DNA of 64,000 nucleotides from Acinetobacter sp. ANC 7912 (GCF_039862785.1 NZ_CP156795.1:1674001-1738000); one strand, 5' to 3'; positions 26,916-37,447 are shown, numbered from the stretch's first letter. A program made the numbers and translations. Notes: a model not told the origin generated them from the sequence alone.

Positions 26916-28112
26916 ATGTTCTCTGCCCTTTCGCGTATGAGTTTAGTCTCCCGAATCATCATCGCTATCATTCTCGGTATCGGTGTTGCACTGATTTTTC
27001 CTGATTTTGCACCATACTTAAGCCTGCTTGGCGACCTGTTCATTAAAGCGCTGAAATCCGTCGCTCCAGTTTTGGTATTTATTCTGGTTCTGGCCTCTAT
27101 TGCCAACTTTAAAGTTGGTCAGGGCGACTCTCGCATGCGTCCAATCATGCTCTTATACGCGGTTGGTATGTTTCTGGCTGCCTTTAGTGCAGTCGTAGCA
27201 AGTGTTGTTTTCCCTAGCACTTTATTCCTGGATATTGCCGCACAAGGTGACTTACAGCCACCAGGTAGCCTGGCTGAAATCCTGAAAAACCTGTTGCTGA
27301 GCTTTGTGTCGAATCCGGTTGTTGCAATTTCTGAAGCGAACTTTATTGGTATTCTGGCGTGGTCAGTCGCGCTCGGTATTGCCTTCCGTCATGCTTCAGA
27401 AACCACCAAAACTGTGCTGAATGATGCTGCAAACGCTATTAACTACGTGATTCGTTTAGTAATCAGCTTTGCCCCAGTCGGTATTTTTGGTCTGGTGGCG
27501 GTGACATTTGCTGAAGCAGGTCTGGAAACGCTGGAAAGTTATGGCCACTTATTAGCGGTATTACTGGGTACCATGGCGTTTGTAGCCTTGGTGATTAACC
27601 CGCTACTGGTTGCTCTAGTGACTCGCAAAAACCCATATCCACTGGTATTTACCTGCTTACGTGAAAGTGGCATCACTGCATTTTTTACCCGTAGTTCTGC
27701 CGCTAATATTCCAGTGAACATGGATCTAGCAAAACGTCTGGGCGTATCTGAATCGACTTCAAGTGTCGCAATTCCTTTAGGTGCTGCCATTAACATGGCT
27801 GGTGCTTCTGTGACCATTACCGTACTGTCTCTTGCTGCTGTGAATACATTAGGGATCAATGTTGATTTCACTACCATGATTATCCTGTCTGTGGTGGCGA
27901 CTGTGTCTGCCTGTGGTGCTTCTGGCGTAGCTGGCGGTTCACTATTACTGATTCCGGTCGCTTGTGGCCTGTTCGGGATCTCTTCCGATATCGCCATGCA
28001 AGTCGTGGCGATTGGTATGGTCATCAGTGTTCTACAAGATTCCACTGAAACCGCACTTAATTCATCAACGGATGTTTTGTTTACAACTGCTGTAGATCAC
28101 GCTTCTAAATGA
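26916..28112 (+). CDS. sstT: Serine/threonine:Na+ symporter SstT
   Basis: A 398-residue DAACS-family membrane carrier. The opening [48 protein letters not shown] and the core motifs [42 protein letters not shown] are those of SstT, which takes up serine and threonine with sodium. An ACAAGGCAAC sequence serves as ribosome site. It stands as its own transcription unit. Confidence 0.92.
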   Translation: MFSALSRMSLVSRIIIAIILGIGVALIFPDFAPYLSLLGDLFIKALKSVAPVLVFILVLASIANFKVGQGDSRMRPIMLLYAVGMFLAAFSAVVASVVFPSTLFLDIAAQGDLQPPGSLAEILKNLLLSFVSNPVVAISEANFIGILAWSVALGIAFRHASETTKTVLNDAANAINYVIRLVISFAPVGIFGLVAVTFAEAGLETLESYGHLLAVLLGTMAFVALVINPLLVALVTRKNPYPLVFTCLRESGITAFFTRSSAANIPVNMDLAKRLGVSESTSSVAIPLGAAINMAGASVTITVLSLAAVNTLGINVDFTTMIILSVVATVSACGASGVAGGSLLLIPVACGLFGISSDIAMQVVAIGMVISVLQDSTETALNSSTDVLFTTAVDHASK

Positions 28113-28157
28113 TACAATATTGATTCTTCAATATTTTTTATTAGATGTTGAGTTATC

Positions 28158-28832
28158 ATGCCATTACAACGTTTACCCATCTGGATACAACTGGGTGCAT
28201 TTTTCCTTGCCGTGAATGCCGGTATGATTAATGTGCTCGGTCTGATTACCGTGCTGCACCAATCTGTCTCCCATATGACCGGCAATGTCAGTATGCTGGC
28301 CATGGCTTTGGTAAACTGGGAGCCGCAGCATATTGTGTATCTGGTGCTGGTAACGACCTGTTATGTGATTGGCTCAATGTATAGCGGTTTAATTTTGGGA
28401 AATAGCCACTTTCAACTGGGCCGCCGTTATGGTTATCCGCTCAGCCTGGTGGCTTTTTTCATTCTACTGTGCTGGATTTTGCTGCCTTATTTTCCACGTT
28501 ATGGCCTGCTTTGGGCTTGTACCGCTATGGGTATTCAGAATGCCATGGTCAGCCACTATAAAGGCACCATTATCCGCACCACCCACTTGTCCGGCGTACT
28601 GACTGACCTCGGACTGGCACTGGGTTACCGCTTGCGTGGACTGGCGGTGGAATCACGTCGCACCATTCTGCATTTGCTGATCCTGATCGGATTTTTAATT
28701 GGCGGTATTCTTGCCAGCGCGATTTATCCTTCTTTAAAATTAAACTCATTCCTGATCCCAGCCATTCTCAGCCTTTCTTTAAGTCTGATTTACTGGGTCA
28801 TCTATTTACGTTATCGACGCTCACAGCATTAA
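28158..28832 (+). CDS. YoaK/DUF1275-family membrane protein
   Basis: The 224-residue protein has about six hydrophobic segments and the DUF1275 signatures FFLAVNAGMINVLGLITVLHQSVSHMTGNVS and GIQNAMVSHYKGTIIRTTHLSGVLTDLG. The transport role of the family is unproven. It starts 45 bp after sstT and may be cotranscribed with it. Confidence 0.85.
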   Translation: MPLQRLPIWIQLGAFFLAVNAGMINVLGLITVLHQSVSHMTGNVSMLAMALVNWEPQHIVYLVLVTTCYVIGSMYSGLILGNSHFQLGRRYGYPLSLVAFFILLCWILLPYFPRYGLLWACTAMGIQNAMVSHYKGTIIRTTHLSGVLTDLGLALGYRLRGLAVESRRTILHLLILIGFLIGGILASAIYPSLKLNSFLIPAILSLSLSLIYWVIYLRYRRSQH

Positions 28833-28847
28833 TTTTTGGAAATAGTT

Positions 28848-29384
28848 ATGGTTAAAAATGCACTACAGGCACAATTGTTAAAAGCCGGTCTGGTCGATAA
28901 TAAAAAAGCGAAAAAACTGTCTAAACAGGCTGTACACGAAAAACGTACCGGCGAAAGCAGCGAAGCTGAAATCAAGGCACAAATTGAAAAGGCTAAACAG
29001 GAAAAATTAGCCAAAGACCAGGCCATTGAACAGCAGAAAAAAGCTGCTTTGCAGGAAAAAGAATTAAAAGCTGCAATCATGCAAATGATCAACCAGCATA
29101 AAATCCGTGACACCGACGGTGAAATTTCCTACCAGTTTATTGACAATAACAAAATAAAAAAGGTCTATATCAACCAGCAAATTTATAATGCATTAGTAGC
29201 TGGCAGTCTGGTGATTGCCCGTGAAAATGACAGCTATACTTATCTGCCTAAAGCACTGGCAGAACGTATCAATGCCAAGATGGAAGGTTTCATTATCGTA
29301 GATAATTCCGAGAAGAATGAACAGACCACCGATGAAGAAGATCCATACGCAGCGTATGTAATTCCTGATGACCTGATGTGGTAA
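28848..29384 (+). CDS. DUF2058 family protein (YaiL-like)
   Basis: The product from ATG 28848 is 178 residues: VKNALQAQLLKAGLVDNKKAKKLSKQAVHEKR, then a lysine/glutamate-rich coiled-coil stretch (about residues 40-85) and a compact C-terminal half. This is the DUF2058 family of soluble nucleoprotein-like proteins with no firm function. A TTG twelve bases upstream extends the frame but has no ribosome site; the ATG is used. It begins 15 bp after the DUF1275 gene. Confidence 0.85.
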   Translation: MVKNALQAQLLKAGLVDNKKAKKLSKQAVHEKRTGESSEAEIKAQIEKAKQEKLAKDQAIEQQKKAALQEKELKAAIMQMINQHKIRDTDGEISYQFIDNNKIKKVYINQQIYNALVAGSLVIARENDSYTYLPKALAERINAKMEGFIIVDNSEKNEQTTDEEDPYAAYVIPDDLMW

Positions 29385-29393
29385 TCAGTAAAA

Positions 29394-29422
29394 GAACAAG
29401 CTCCCAAATTGGGAGCTTGTTC
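29394..29422. terminator. Perfect inverted repeat between convergent genes
   Basis: A 12-bp perfect stem (GAACAAGCTCCC and its complement) encloses AAATT. It lacks a long T-run but stands exactly between the DUF2058 gene and the leftward lipoprotein gene. Confidence 0.65.
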
Positions 29423-29429
29423 TAGCTTA

Positions 29430-30209
29430 TCAATCTGCCAATTTACGTCCAATAAAGAGTGCTGCATCCTGCTGGTTGCTATTTTCAGTCACAATATAAA
29501 TGGACTGGCTTTCAATCTGATTTAACAGAATACCATCGACTTCCTGTTCACCAATCAGGCAGTTCGTCCCTGCAGAACCGGTAAAGACGAGATGAATCTT
29601 GTAATATGGTGCATTATTTTCTGAACTCACCCTTCCAGCAAAAGCACATTTCTCCTGTTCACCCACAATACCCGAAATCACACCACTGCTATCAATATTT
29701 ACTGTGGTCGTTACACTATTGAGCAAAGTAGTCGTTAAACCGCTATAACGTCCAACCAGACTGGAGATGCCTGTATGATCTTGGCTTAGTTCAGAGTTAT
29801 AAATCAGGTTAAAAGGCTGATTGATGGAATTGTTAACGTTGCCTTGCAGATTTCGCTCAGCTGTATAGCTGCCATTCAAGACGGCCGTAGAGGTAGTGTT
29901 AAGGTCAAAATTATAATTGCGTATTCCATTGGCATTAAAATTATTGCTAGATAAAGAAAAGCGGCCACGCATCACGCCTGCATAACCGGAAGAACCAGAG
30001 GGAGAATACAATAGCCAGAAATTGCTGTTTTTTTCAATGATGCCTAGTACCGAACGTTGACTGAGATTTTCATCTGTAAAACTGCCAGAGTAAACGCCTG
30101 TCAGGCGGCTTGAAGATGAACCATCGACACCGCTAAAAATATCATCACTGCCATCACCGCAGCCACACAACGCCAAGGCTAGACCAACAACTACACACTG
30201 TTTTTTCAT
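29430..30209 (-). CDS. Hypothetical lipoprotein
   Basis: The 259-residue product starts MKKQCVVVGLALALCGCGDG, a short signal peptide with a lipobox around ALCGC, so it should be lipid-anchored. The mature part is rich in Ser, Gly, Asn and beta-strand-like repeats (for example LTGVYSGSFTDENLSQRSV and YSGLTTTLLNSV). I do not recognise a family. It is not in an obvious operon. Confidence 0.75.
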   Translation of the reverse strand: MKKQCVVVGLALALCGCGDGSDDIFSGVDGSSSSRLTGVYSGSFTDENLSQRSVLGIIEKNSNFWLLYSPSGSSGYAGVMRGRFSLSSNNFNANGIRNYNFDLNTTSTAVLNGSYTAERNLQGNVNNSINQPFNLIYNSELSQDHTGISSLVGRYSGLTTTLLNSVTTTVNIDSSGVISGIVGEQEKCAFAGRVSSENNAPYYKIHLVFTGSAGTNCLIGEQEVDGILLNQIESQSIYIVTENSNQQDAALFIGRKLAD

Positions 30210-30576
30210 GATTCGCCCCTTATTATTTTTAGATCAGGGTAATCCTCTATTACTCATTTCAGCATAACCCGATCGTAGCTGAGCTACTATGAATTACCGA
30301 CAAAGCTTACTGTTTGTCTGACATGATGAATTTCTTTACTGCTATACAATAGTGAGCATGCGGATCAGTTATCTTTACAACTGAACGCTAGAGGAAGAAA
30401 GTTTAATAAGATGCCAATTAAGCCTGCTATCTGTTTTTGTTGTATTTTCTAAGAAAATTTTTTAAGCATAAAAATGCCGTACTGCCCTAGATATGTTTTA
30501 AAACGTTACCCAAGCTTAATAAATAGACACTAAACCTTTAAACTGCATAAAATTTTTTGCATTTAAGGAAAGTTTA
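30210..30576. other. Divergent promoter region
   Basis: These 367 bp separate the leftward lipoprotein gene from the rightward MscS gene. An extended -10 (TGCTATACAAT, near 30341) points rightward. A 13-codon open frame at 30411 with GAGGAAG upstream is noted but not called. Otherwise nothing is visible. Confidence 0.45.
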
Positions 30577-31833
30577 TTGGAACAGTTTCATTTTATTCAA
30601 AACCTTCAAGATTGGGCAGACCAATACCCTTGGCTGGAAATGCTGTCCTCTTTAAGCATTGTGATTGCACTGGCATTTATTGCCAACCTGTTTGCCAAAC
30701 AAGTGGTGGTGCGTGGCATACGAAAACTGATTTCCAAACTGCCTTTTGCCAATAATGCGATTTTTGCCCAGCATAGTGTCATTCGCCGCATTGCCAATAT
30801 TGTACCGGCCATCGTGATCATGAATGGCATTACCACGGTGCCTCATTTATCCGACAAAGTTCAGACTTTTGTGCAAATGGGTGCACAAGCTTTTATTTTC
30901 CTGACCATTGCACTGGCACTGGCTGAATTACTGAATATCTTTAACCTGATTTATCAGCGCAATCCTAAATCAAGGAACAAGCCGATCAAGGGCTATTTGC
31001 AGTTGGTCAAGCTGGTCATTTTTATTGTCTGTGGTTTGATGATTCTGGGTACATTCTTGAAAAAAGACGTGTTTACCCTGCTGGCTGGTTTTGGTGCCAT
31101 GGCTGCCGTGCTGATGCTGGTGTTTCAGAACACCATCCTGTCACTGGTTGCTTCGGTACAGATTTCCTCTTATGACATGGTGCGCATTGGCGACTGGATT
31201 GAAATGCCGTCCTTGAATGCTGATGGTGATGTAATTGATATGTCCTTACACACCGTGACCGTACAGAACTTTGACAAGACTGTAACGACTATTCCGACCA
31301 ACAAACTGGTCACCGATACCTTTAAAAACTGGCGTGGGATGCAGGAAGCGGGTGCACGACGGATCAAACGTTCAATTTATATCGATCAAAGCAGCGTGCA
31401 TTTCATGACTGAGGAAGAACAGTCCAAGTTAAAGAACTTCATTCTGCTCGATCAATACCTGAATACCAAACAGGAAGAACTGGAACAATTTAACCAGCAA
31501 CTGCAGCATCATTCCCAATATAACCAGCGCCGTCTGACCAATCTGGGAACGTTCCGTGCCTATCTGGAGTTCTATCTGCGACAACATCCAGGCATTGCCA
31601 AAAACTTTTCATTGATGGTTCGGCAGTTACAACCTACCAGTGAAGGCTTGCCCATGGAAATTTATGCTTTTACCAACACGACCGTTTGGGCAGAATATGA
31701 AAATATTCAGTCCGATATCATGGATCATATACTGGCGATTATTCCTGAATTTGGCTTGAAAGTGTATCAGGCACCATCTGGTAGCGATTTAAAAGAAGCA
31801 TTTTCCAAACCAGCTTCACCCATTATTTCCTGA
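30577..31833 (+). CDS. MscS-family mechanosensitive channel
   Basis: The 418-residue membrane protein has four hydrophobic segments, the pore-lining TM3 region GFGAMAAVLMLVFQNTILSLVASVQI (about residues 170-195), and the MscS beta-domain IGDWIEMPSLNADGDVIDMSLHTVTVQNFDKTVTTIPTNKL. This resembles the YbdG/MscM type with an inserted cytoplasmic region. It starts at TTG 30577, six bases after AAGGAA, which decides the start because no ATG is nearby. Confidence 0.9.
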   Translation: MEQFHFIQNLQDWADQYPWLEMLSSLSIVIALAFIANLFAKQVVVRGIRKLISKLPFANNAIFAQHSVIRRIANIVPAIVIMNGITTVPHLSDKVQTFVQMGAQAFIFLTIALALAELLNIFNLIYQRNPKSRNKPIKGYLQLVKLVIFIVCGLMILGTFLKKDVFTLLAGFGAMAAVLMLVFQNTILSLVASVQISSYDMVRIGDWIEMPSLNADGDVIDMSLHTVTVQNFDKTVTTIPTNKLVTDTFKNWRGMQEAGARRIKRSIYIDQSSVHFMTEEEQSKLKNFILLDQYLNTKQEELEQFNQQLQHHSQYNQRRLTNLGTFRAYLEFYLRQHPGIAKNFSLMVRQLQPTSEGLPMEIYAFTNTTVWAEYENIQSDIMDHILAIIPEFGLKVYQAPSGSDLKEAFSKPASPIIS

Positions 31834-31851
31834 TTTTGAATAGCTAGACCA

Positions 31852-31886
31852 AAGCCAGAAATACTCATTGTTTCTGGCTTTTTTAT
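31852..31886 (+). terminator. Terminator of the MscS gene
   Basis: Arms AAGCCAGAAA and TTTCTGGCTT enclose TACTCATTG and are followed by TTTTATT. Confidence 0.85.
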
Positions 31887-32085
31887 TGTTCGTTTTTCTA
31901 AAGCATTGCTCATTACTTTTTAATTTTCTGCTGAATGATTCTCATCGTTTTGAAGTAAAGGCTCTGCAACCTAAAGTTTGATTTAGTTAATCTTTTTGTG
32001 GCAATTTCACCTTTTTATCGGCTTTCAAAAACTATAATCCATTATAATCCCTGAAAAGCGAAATTCATAAGTAAAGAGTACACAG

Positions 32086-33924
32086 ATGTTTCGATGGCTT
32101 GAACGACTGGTGGATCCCTATCCCACCCAAAACCTGAACCAGCCCTTACCGACCAAATTCTTTCCCTTTGTCTGGCAGGCAGCTAAAGGTGTACGTCGTT
32201 ATTTGCTGATTCTGGTGCTCTGTACCGCCGGTGCCGCCAGTTTCGAAGCTTTGTTGTATTCTCGTATTGGTGATCTGGTGAATTGGCTCAGTACCAGCCA
32301 GCCGGAAACTTTTTTAGATGAACATACGCGTAATTTAACCCTGCTGACGGCGATATTGCTGGCCAATATTTTCTTTGCCAGTGCCCAGTCCTTGATCAAA
32401 CATCAAATTCTGTTCAGTAATTTTCCGATGCGGTTGCGCTGGCGGTTCCATAACCTGTTACTGAAACAAAGTCTGGATTTTTTCCATAATGATTTTGCCG
32501 GGCGTTTGTCTGCCAAAGTTATGCAGACAGCGCTAGCTGTGCGTGAGTTCTGGGTCATTCTGGGCGATATGGTCGCTTATGTGCTGATTTACTTTGTCAC
32601 CATTAACTTGGTGCTCGGTGCTATTTCCCCTTATCTAATGCTGCCACTACTGGTCTGGCTGGTGCTGTTTATTATTGCTGCCAGTTATTTTATTCCACGA
32701 CTGAGCAAAGTTTCCCATGAACAGGCCGATGCCCGTGCTGTGATGACTGGCCGCGTGACCGATGCCTATACCAATATCCAAACCGTGAAACTGTTTGCAC
32801 ATGCAGGTCGGGAAAGCCAATACGCCAAAGCATCCATGCAAGAATTTATGGTCACCGTATATAAACAGATGCGTCTCGGTGCCCAGTATGAAATCAGCAT
32901 TCTGCTGCTCAGTGTGGTGCTCTACGGCGGTGTACTCGGTACGGCCATCTGGCTCTGGATGGAAGGACAAGCCCAGCTTGGAATTATCGCAGCAACTACA
33001 GCGATGGTATTGAAGCTGAACAGTATCGCCGAATTTATGATGTGGCAAACTTCACAGCTGTTTGAAAATGTCGGCACCATCCAGGATGGTATGGGTACAC
33101 TCGGTAAACCGATCAAGATTCAGGACAAGCCGGATGCCAAAGAACTCATGCTAAAACAGGGTGAAATCAAGTTTGAAAATGTCTGTTTTGCTTATAACGA
33201 CAAGAACGTGATTGATGGCTTAAACCTGACTATCCGTCCGGGTGAAAAAATCGGGATCGTTGGACGTTCTGGCGCCGGTAAATCGACTCTGATTCAACTG
33301 TTACTTAACTTCTATCCTATTGACCAAGGTCGTATTTTAATCGATGGGCAAAATATTGAAGATGTGACTCAGGACAGCCTGCGCAAGAACATTGCCATGG
33401 TGACACAGGATACTTCCCTGTTACATCGTACTGTTGCTGAGAACATCAAGTATGGCCGCCCGGATGCGGCTGATGAAGAGATGTATGAAGCGGTGCGCAA
33501 GGCCAAGGCAGATGAGTTTATTCCGCAGCTCAGTGATCTGCGTGGTCGTCGCGGTTACGATGCCTATGTGGGTGAACGTGGCGTAAAACTCTCTGGCGGT
33601 CAGCGTCAGCGTATTGCCATCGCTCGGGTATTCCTAAAAGATGCACCGATTCTAATTCTGGATGAAGCAACCAGTGCACTGGACTCGGAAGTCGAAGCTG
33701 CGATTCAAAGCAGTCTGGATGACTTGATGAAAGGCAAAACCGTGATTGCGATTGCGCATCGTCTTTCAACGATTGCCCAGATGGATCGCCTGATTGTACT
33801 GGATCAAGGCAAGATCGTTGAGCAAGGCACGCATGATGAACTGGTGGCCATGAATGGTATCTATGCACACCTGTGGCAGCGTCAGACAGGCGGATTTTTA
33901 TTAGAACCGGAAAAACATAAATAA
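32086..33924 (+). CDS. ABC exporter (fused permease and ATPase)
   Basis: This 612-residue half-transporter has an N-terminal six-helix exporter domain (about 35-330) and a C-terminal ATPase with Walker A GRSGAGKST, the signature LSGGQRQR, Walker B ILILDEATS and H-loop IAHRLST. It should act as a homodimer in the inner membrane. The substrate is unknown. MaoC follows 12 bp downstream, so the two may share a transcript. Confidence 0.9.
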   Translation: MFRWLERLVDPYPTQNLNQPLPTKFFPFVWQAAKGVRRYLLILVLCTAGAASFEALLYSRIGDLVNWLSTSQPETFLDEHTRNLTLLTAILLANIFFASAQSLIKHQILFSNFPMRLRWRFHNLLLKQSLDFFHNDFAGRLSAKVMQTALAVREFWVILGDMVAYVLIYFVTINLVLGAISPYLMLPLLVWLVLFIIAASYFIPRLSKVSHEQADARAVMTGRVTDAYTNIQTVKLFAHAGRESQYAKASMQEFMVTVYKQMRLGAQYEISILLLSVVLYGGVLGTAIWLWMEGQAQLGIIAATTAMVLKLNSIAEFMMWQTSQLFENVGTIQDGMGTLGKPIKIQDKPDAKELMLKQGEIKFENVCFAYNDKNVIDGLNLTIRPGEKIGIVGRSGAGKSTLIQLLLNFYPIDQGRILIDGQNIEDVTQDSLRKNIAMVTQDTSLLHRTVAENIKYGRPDAADEEMYEAVRKAKADEFIPQLSDLRGRRGYDAYVGERGVKLSGGQRQRIAIARVFLKDAPILILDEATSALDSEVEAAIQSSLDDLMKGKTVIAIAHRLSTIAQMDRLIVLDQGKIVEQGTHDELVAMNGIYAHLWQRQTGGFLLEPEKHK

Positions 33925-33936
33925 TAAGGATAGTCG

Positions 33937-34386
33937 ATGTTATACCTCGAAGATTTGCATGTCGGAGATACTTTTCAAAGCCGTCGTTATCAGATGACCA
34001 AGGCAGAAATTTTACAGTTTGCTGAAAAATTTGATCCACAGCCTTTTCATACTGATGCACAACAGGCACAAAAGCATCCGATATTTAAGGGGCTGGCTGC
34101 CAGTGGCTGGCATACTGCAGCAGTCGTGATGCGTTTATGGAGTGAATGCTTTCCGATTGCCCATGGTCTGATTGGTACAGACTCACACGTACGCTGGCCT
34201 TGCCCCACTCGTCCGGATGATGAAATCCGAATCACCGTCACCATTACAGACATCAAACCTTCGCAACGTAAACCGGATCGTGGCATCGTGCGGTATGAAA
34301 CTCAGGCACTGAATCAACATGATATGGTGTTGTTTACTTCGACCACCAATATTCTGGTTTTTAAACGGGATAGTTCTATAGTTTAG
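33937..34386 (+). CDS. MaoC-family dehydratase (hot-dog fold)
   Basis: The 149-residue protein has the MaoC/(R)-specific enoyl-CoA hydratase pattern: EILQFAEKFDPQPFHTD with the catalytic D and H, followed by GLAASGWHTAAVVMRL. It probably hydrates an enoyl-CoA thioester. The substrate is unknown. Confidence 0.88.
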   Translation: MLYLEDLHVGDTFQSRRYQMTKAEILQFAEKFDPQPFHTDAQQAQKHPIFKGLAASGWHTAAVVMRLWSECFPIAHGLIGTDSHVRWPCPTRPDDEIRITVTITDIKPSQRKPDRGIVRYETQALNQHDMVLFTSTTNILVFKRDSSIV

Positions 34387-34537
34387 TTTGCTTTTTGCCC
34401 ACTTTTCGGGCTAATCTGCTAGCAGCCGTTGGACAAGGTGCTGCATTTTGTCCAACAATTTTGCTGATAAAAATGAACTTTTCATGCCAATATGGGCAAA
34501 TAAATAGAAAAAATTGACAGAGTGCAACGGATCGCGC

Positions 34538-35566
34538 ATGAAAACGATTGCTCCACGCCAGGACCAAGGCATCCCAGGTGTCTATGGACTGTTGCTTCTC
34601 GACGTTATCTCCCGCTGGGGCTATAACGATGAGTCGCTATTTAAACCTTTTAATCTGACCAGTGAGCAACTGGCTGATCCTGATTTCCGTATTCCAACTG
34701 CCGTGGCCAATGAAATGGTCAAACATGCGCTGAAGCTAACCGGTGAACCGACTTTGGGTTATCACCTCGGTACACAGATGCGCATTTCCATTCATGGCTT
34801 TATTGGCTATGCCATCATGACGGCGAACAATATTACCGAAGCGCTGGTACTCGCGAATCGCTTTATTCAGCTACGCTTACCTTTCTTGCAGCTGTTTTTT
34901 TCCACTTTTGGTGCTAAAGCGACTGTCCAGTTACAAACCGATATTCAACTGGAACCACTACGCACGGAAATCTCGATCGCTTTAATGATAGGCCTGATCA
35001 GCATGGCAGAAGCAATTACCGGAGTAAAAGATGCAAGTGGCGAAGTTGATTTCGACTTTAAAAAACCGGAAGGTTTTGACCGCTTTACAGCGAAGTTTCC
35101 TTATCACCAGTTCCGCTTTGAACAGCCACATTTGCTGCTGAGCTTTGATAAAAGCTATATGGCAAACAAACTGGTACATGCCGACCCGATTGCCAGCCAG
35201 ATTGCGATTAACCAGTGTGAAGCTGAACTGTCTGCATTGGGTGAACGGCACCGGATTGCGATGCGAGTACGTGACATTCTGACCAATTCAGAGCAGCATT
35301 ATTTAAGTATTGAAGCCGTTGCCGAACGCCTGCATATGTCAGATCGCACCCTGAAACGCCAGCTGGCTGCAGAAGGAACATCCTTCTCTACTCTGGTCGA
35401 TGAAGTGCGTTACCGGCATGCAACTTCCCTGCTATCCCGTACCGATTTCACCCTGGAACAGATCGCAGATGAACTCGGATATAGTGATGTTGCCAACTTC
35501 AGCCGGGCATTTAAACGCTGGAGTGGTCGCAGTCCAAGCAACTGGCGTAAAGATCCGTACCTATAA
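34538..35566 (+). CDS. AraC-family transcriptional regulator (Arabinose_bd type)
   Basis: The 342-residue protein has an N-terminal Arabinose_bd-type (PF12625) sensing domain and a C-terminal AraC double helix-turn-helix: SIEAVAERLHMSDRTLKRQLAAEGTSFSTLVDEVRYRHATSLL then FTLEQIADELGYSDVANFSRAFKRWSGRSPSNWR. It resembles OruR/ArgR-type regulators of catabolic genes. ATG 34538 fits the family start; a GTG at 34514 extends the frame by eight codons. Confidence 0.88.
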   Translation: MKTIAPRQDQGIPGVYGLLLLDVISRWGYNDESLFKPFNLTSEQLADPDFRIPTAVANEMVKHALKLTGEPTLGYHLGTQMRISIHGFIGYAIMTANNITEALVLANRFIQLRLPFLQLFFSTFGAKATVQLQTDIQLEPLRTEISIALMIGLISMAEAITGVKDASGEVDFDFKKPEGFDRFTAKFPYHQFRFEQPHLLLSFDKSYMANKLVHADPIASQIAINQCEAELSALGERHRIAMRVRDILTNSEQHYLSIEAVAERLHMSDRTLKRQLAAEGTSFSTLVDEVRYRHATSLLSRTDFTLEQIADELGYSDVANFSRAFKRWSGRSPSNWRKDPYL

Positions 35567-35638
35567 GCCTTTTGTTTTACGGAAAAAGAATGTATAAATC
35601 ATGTCAAAAATGAATTTAAGCGATTTAAGGAGTTATCA

Positions 35639-36013
35639 ATGAATCATCCTTCAGAATTAAAGTACGCAAGTACACATGAATGGGTACGCATTGAGGGTGA
35701 TCTTGTGGTGACTGGTATTTCTGACCATGCACAGGATGCGTTAGGTGACCTGGTCTATGTTGAAGCACCAGAGCTGAATTCTCACGTTACTGCAGGTCAG
35801 CAAGCAGGTGTGGTTGAATCTGTTAAAACTGCATCAGACATTCATGCACCGGTATCAGGTATTGTGGTTGAAATTAACCCTGCACTGGAAGATGATCCAG
35901 ACTTTATTAATGATGATCCATACGGCAAAGGCTGGATCTACAAAATCAAGCCAGACAATCTTGCCGATGTTGAAAAGTTATTATCAAATTCGGAATACGA
36001 AGCAGGTCTGTAA
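35639..36013 (+). CDS. gcvH: Glycine cleavage system H protein
   Basis: The 124-residue lipoyl carrier has the modified lysine K63 in [15 protein letters not shown]. It shuttles the aminomethyl group between the P and T proteins of glycine cleavage. No gcvP or gcvT is adjacent, so it is a stand-alone gcvH here. TAAGGAG precedes the ATG. Confidence 0.95.
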   Translation: MNHPSELKYASTHEWVRIEGDLVVTGISDHAQDALGDLVYVEAPELNSHVTAGQQAGVVESVKTASDIHAPVSGIVVEINPALEDDPDFINDDPYGKGWIYKIKPDNLADVEKLLSNSEYEAGL

Positions 36014-36031
36014 TTTATACTTGTAATGACG

Positions 36032-36058
36032 AATCAGCCTGCGGGCTGATTTTTTTTA
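36032..36058 (+). terminator. Terminator of gcvH
   Basis: Arms AATCAGCC and GGCTGATT enclose TGCG and are followed by a T8 run. Confidence 0.88.
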
Positions 36059-36249
36059 TGCCAGAAAGCTTTATGAGACTTAAAAGTGCTCAAAATGACG
36101 CCACATTCATCGCATTTTACTGTATTATTCACATATTCTCCCATATAGTCATCGTGACTCGCTTCGATGCCGGACATCGTATTCGGCATGCTCCATAAAA
36201 ATAAGACTGATTTTGGCCTAGCGTCTCACATTAAAACTTCAGGACAACT

Positions 36250-37443
36250 ATGAACGCCACACCAATGCCGTTGTGGACAAAGCCGTTTTTGCTTTGTCTG
36301 GCGAATAACCTGTTTCTTTTTATCTTCTATTTTGCTCAAACCACCATTCTGCCGATTTATATCCTTAATGAACTCGGTGGAAACGTCACACAAGCTGGTC
36401 TGACCTTGACCCTATTTATGGCTTCGGCGATTGCCATTCGACCCTTTAGTGGTCTGATCATTGAAAAACTGGGGCAACGTCGCACACTGATTCTTTCAGC
36501 TACATTATTTAGTGTTATTGCCTTTGGTTATCTGTTTATCAGCAACCTAACAAGCCTCTATGTGCTGCGTTTATTGCATGGCGTGTGGTTTAGTATTCTG
36601 ACGACAGTTTTTGTGCCGATCGTAAACCAATTTATTCCGGATCAACGCCGTGGTGAAGGTATGGGCTACTATGGCATGTCGGTGAGTTTAGGGATTGTTT
36701 TAGGACCGCTGATTGGGCTAAGCCTGATTTCTTATTTTAGCTATACGTTTATTACGGCCATTCTGGTAGCGATGGTCTTCATTGGCTTTGCTTTCTGTTT
36801 CTTTATTCCAGTTAAGGAAATTGCACAACCTGAGACTGCCAGTACTGAGAAGAAACATATTAGCCTCAATGACTTTATTGAGAAAAAATCACTCAGTGTA
36901 TCCTTACTGGTGATGATGATTTCCTTCTCCTATGCCAGCATCATGTCCTTTATCGCACCTTTTGCCAGTTCGATTCATCTGATGCAATATGCGGGATTAT
37001 TCTTTGTGGTTTTTGCGATTTCCATGATGAGCCTGCGTCCAATTACCGGGAAAATCTACGACCGTAAAGGCCCGCAATATGTCATTTATCCGTCGATTTT
37101 AACGTTTAGTCTGGGCTTATTGGTGTTAAGTCAGGCTCAAAGTTTAATTGGTTTTTTGGGTTCCGCGGTATTGGTCGGTCTAGGCTTTGGTACTGCTCAG
37201 CCTTGTTTGCAAACCTTGGCTATCCAGCGCGCGCCTAAACACCGAATTGGTTATGCAACCTCGACTTTCTATACCTGCTATGATATTGGGATTGCCATTG
37301 GCTCAATGGTGGTGGGTATGATGATTACTCATCAAAGCTTTAGCTTTGCCTTTATCATCTGTGCCATTCTGACTGCTTTAAGTCTGCTGTATTTTAAATG
37401 GGTGGTCCAGCGTCGACCTCTCTCACAGCTTAAATACTCTTAA
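36250..37443 (+). CDS. MFS transporter
   Basis: This 397-residue major facilitator has twelve predicted hydrophobic spans. The loop 2-3 motif is in RPFSGLIIEKLGQRRTL, and the second half repeats it as RPITGKIYDRKGPQYV. DQRRGEGMGYYGMS fits the AraJ/YfcJ-like drug-efflux group. It is related to the MFS protein encoded at 57388-58584. The substrate is unknown. Confidence 0.88.
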   Translation: MNATPMPLWTKPFLLCLANNLFLFIFYFAQTTILPIYILNELGGNVTQAGLTLTLFMASAIAIRPFSGLIIEKLGQRRTLILSATLFSVIAFGYLFISNLTSLYVLRLLHGVWFSILTTVFVPIVNQFIPDQRRGEGMGYYGMSVSLGIVLGPLIGLSLISYFSYTFITAILVAMVFIGFAFCFFIPVKEIAQPETASTEKKHISLNDFIEKKSLSVSLLVMMISFSYASIMSFIAPFASSIHLMQYAGLFFVVFAISMMSLRPITGKIYDRKGPQYVIYPSILTFSLGLLVLSQAQSLIGFLGSAVLVGLGFGTAQPCLQTLAIQRAPKHRIGYATSTFYTCYDIGIAIGSMVVGMMITHQSFSFAFIICAILTALSLLYFKWVVQRRPLSQLKYS

Positions 37444-37447
37444 AATC

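Noticed and set aside
30411..30452. 13-codon open frame MPIKPAICFCCIF ahead of the MscS gene
   Set aside because: The ribosome site is too far upstream, and nothing else supports translation; kept only as a remark.
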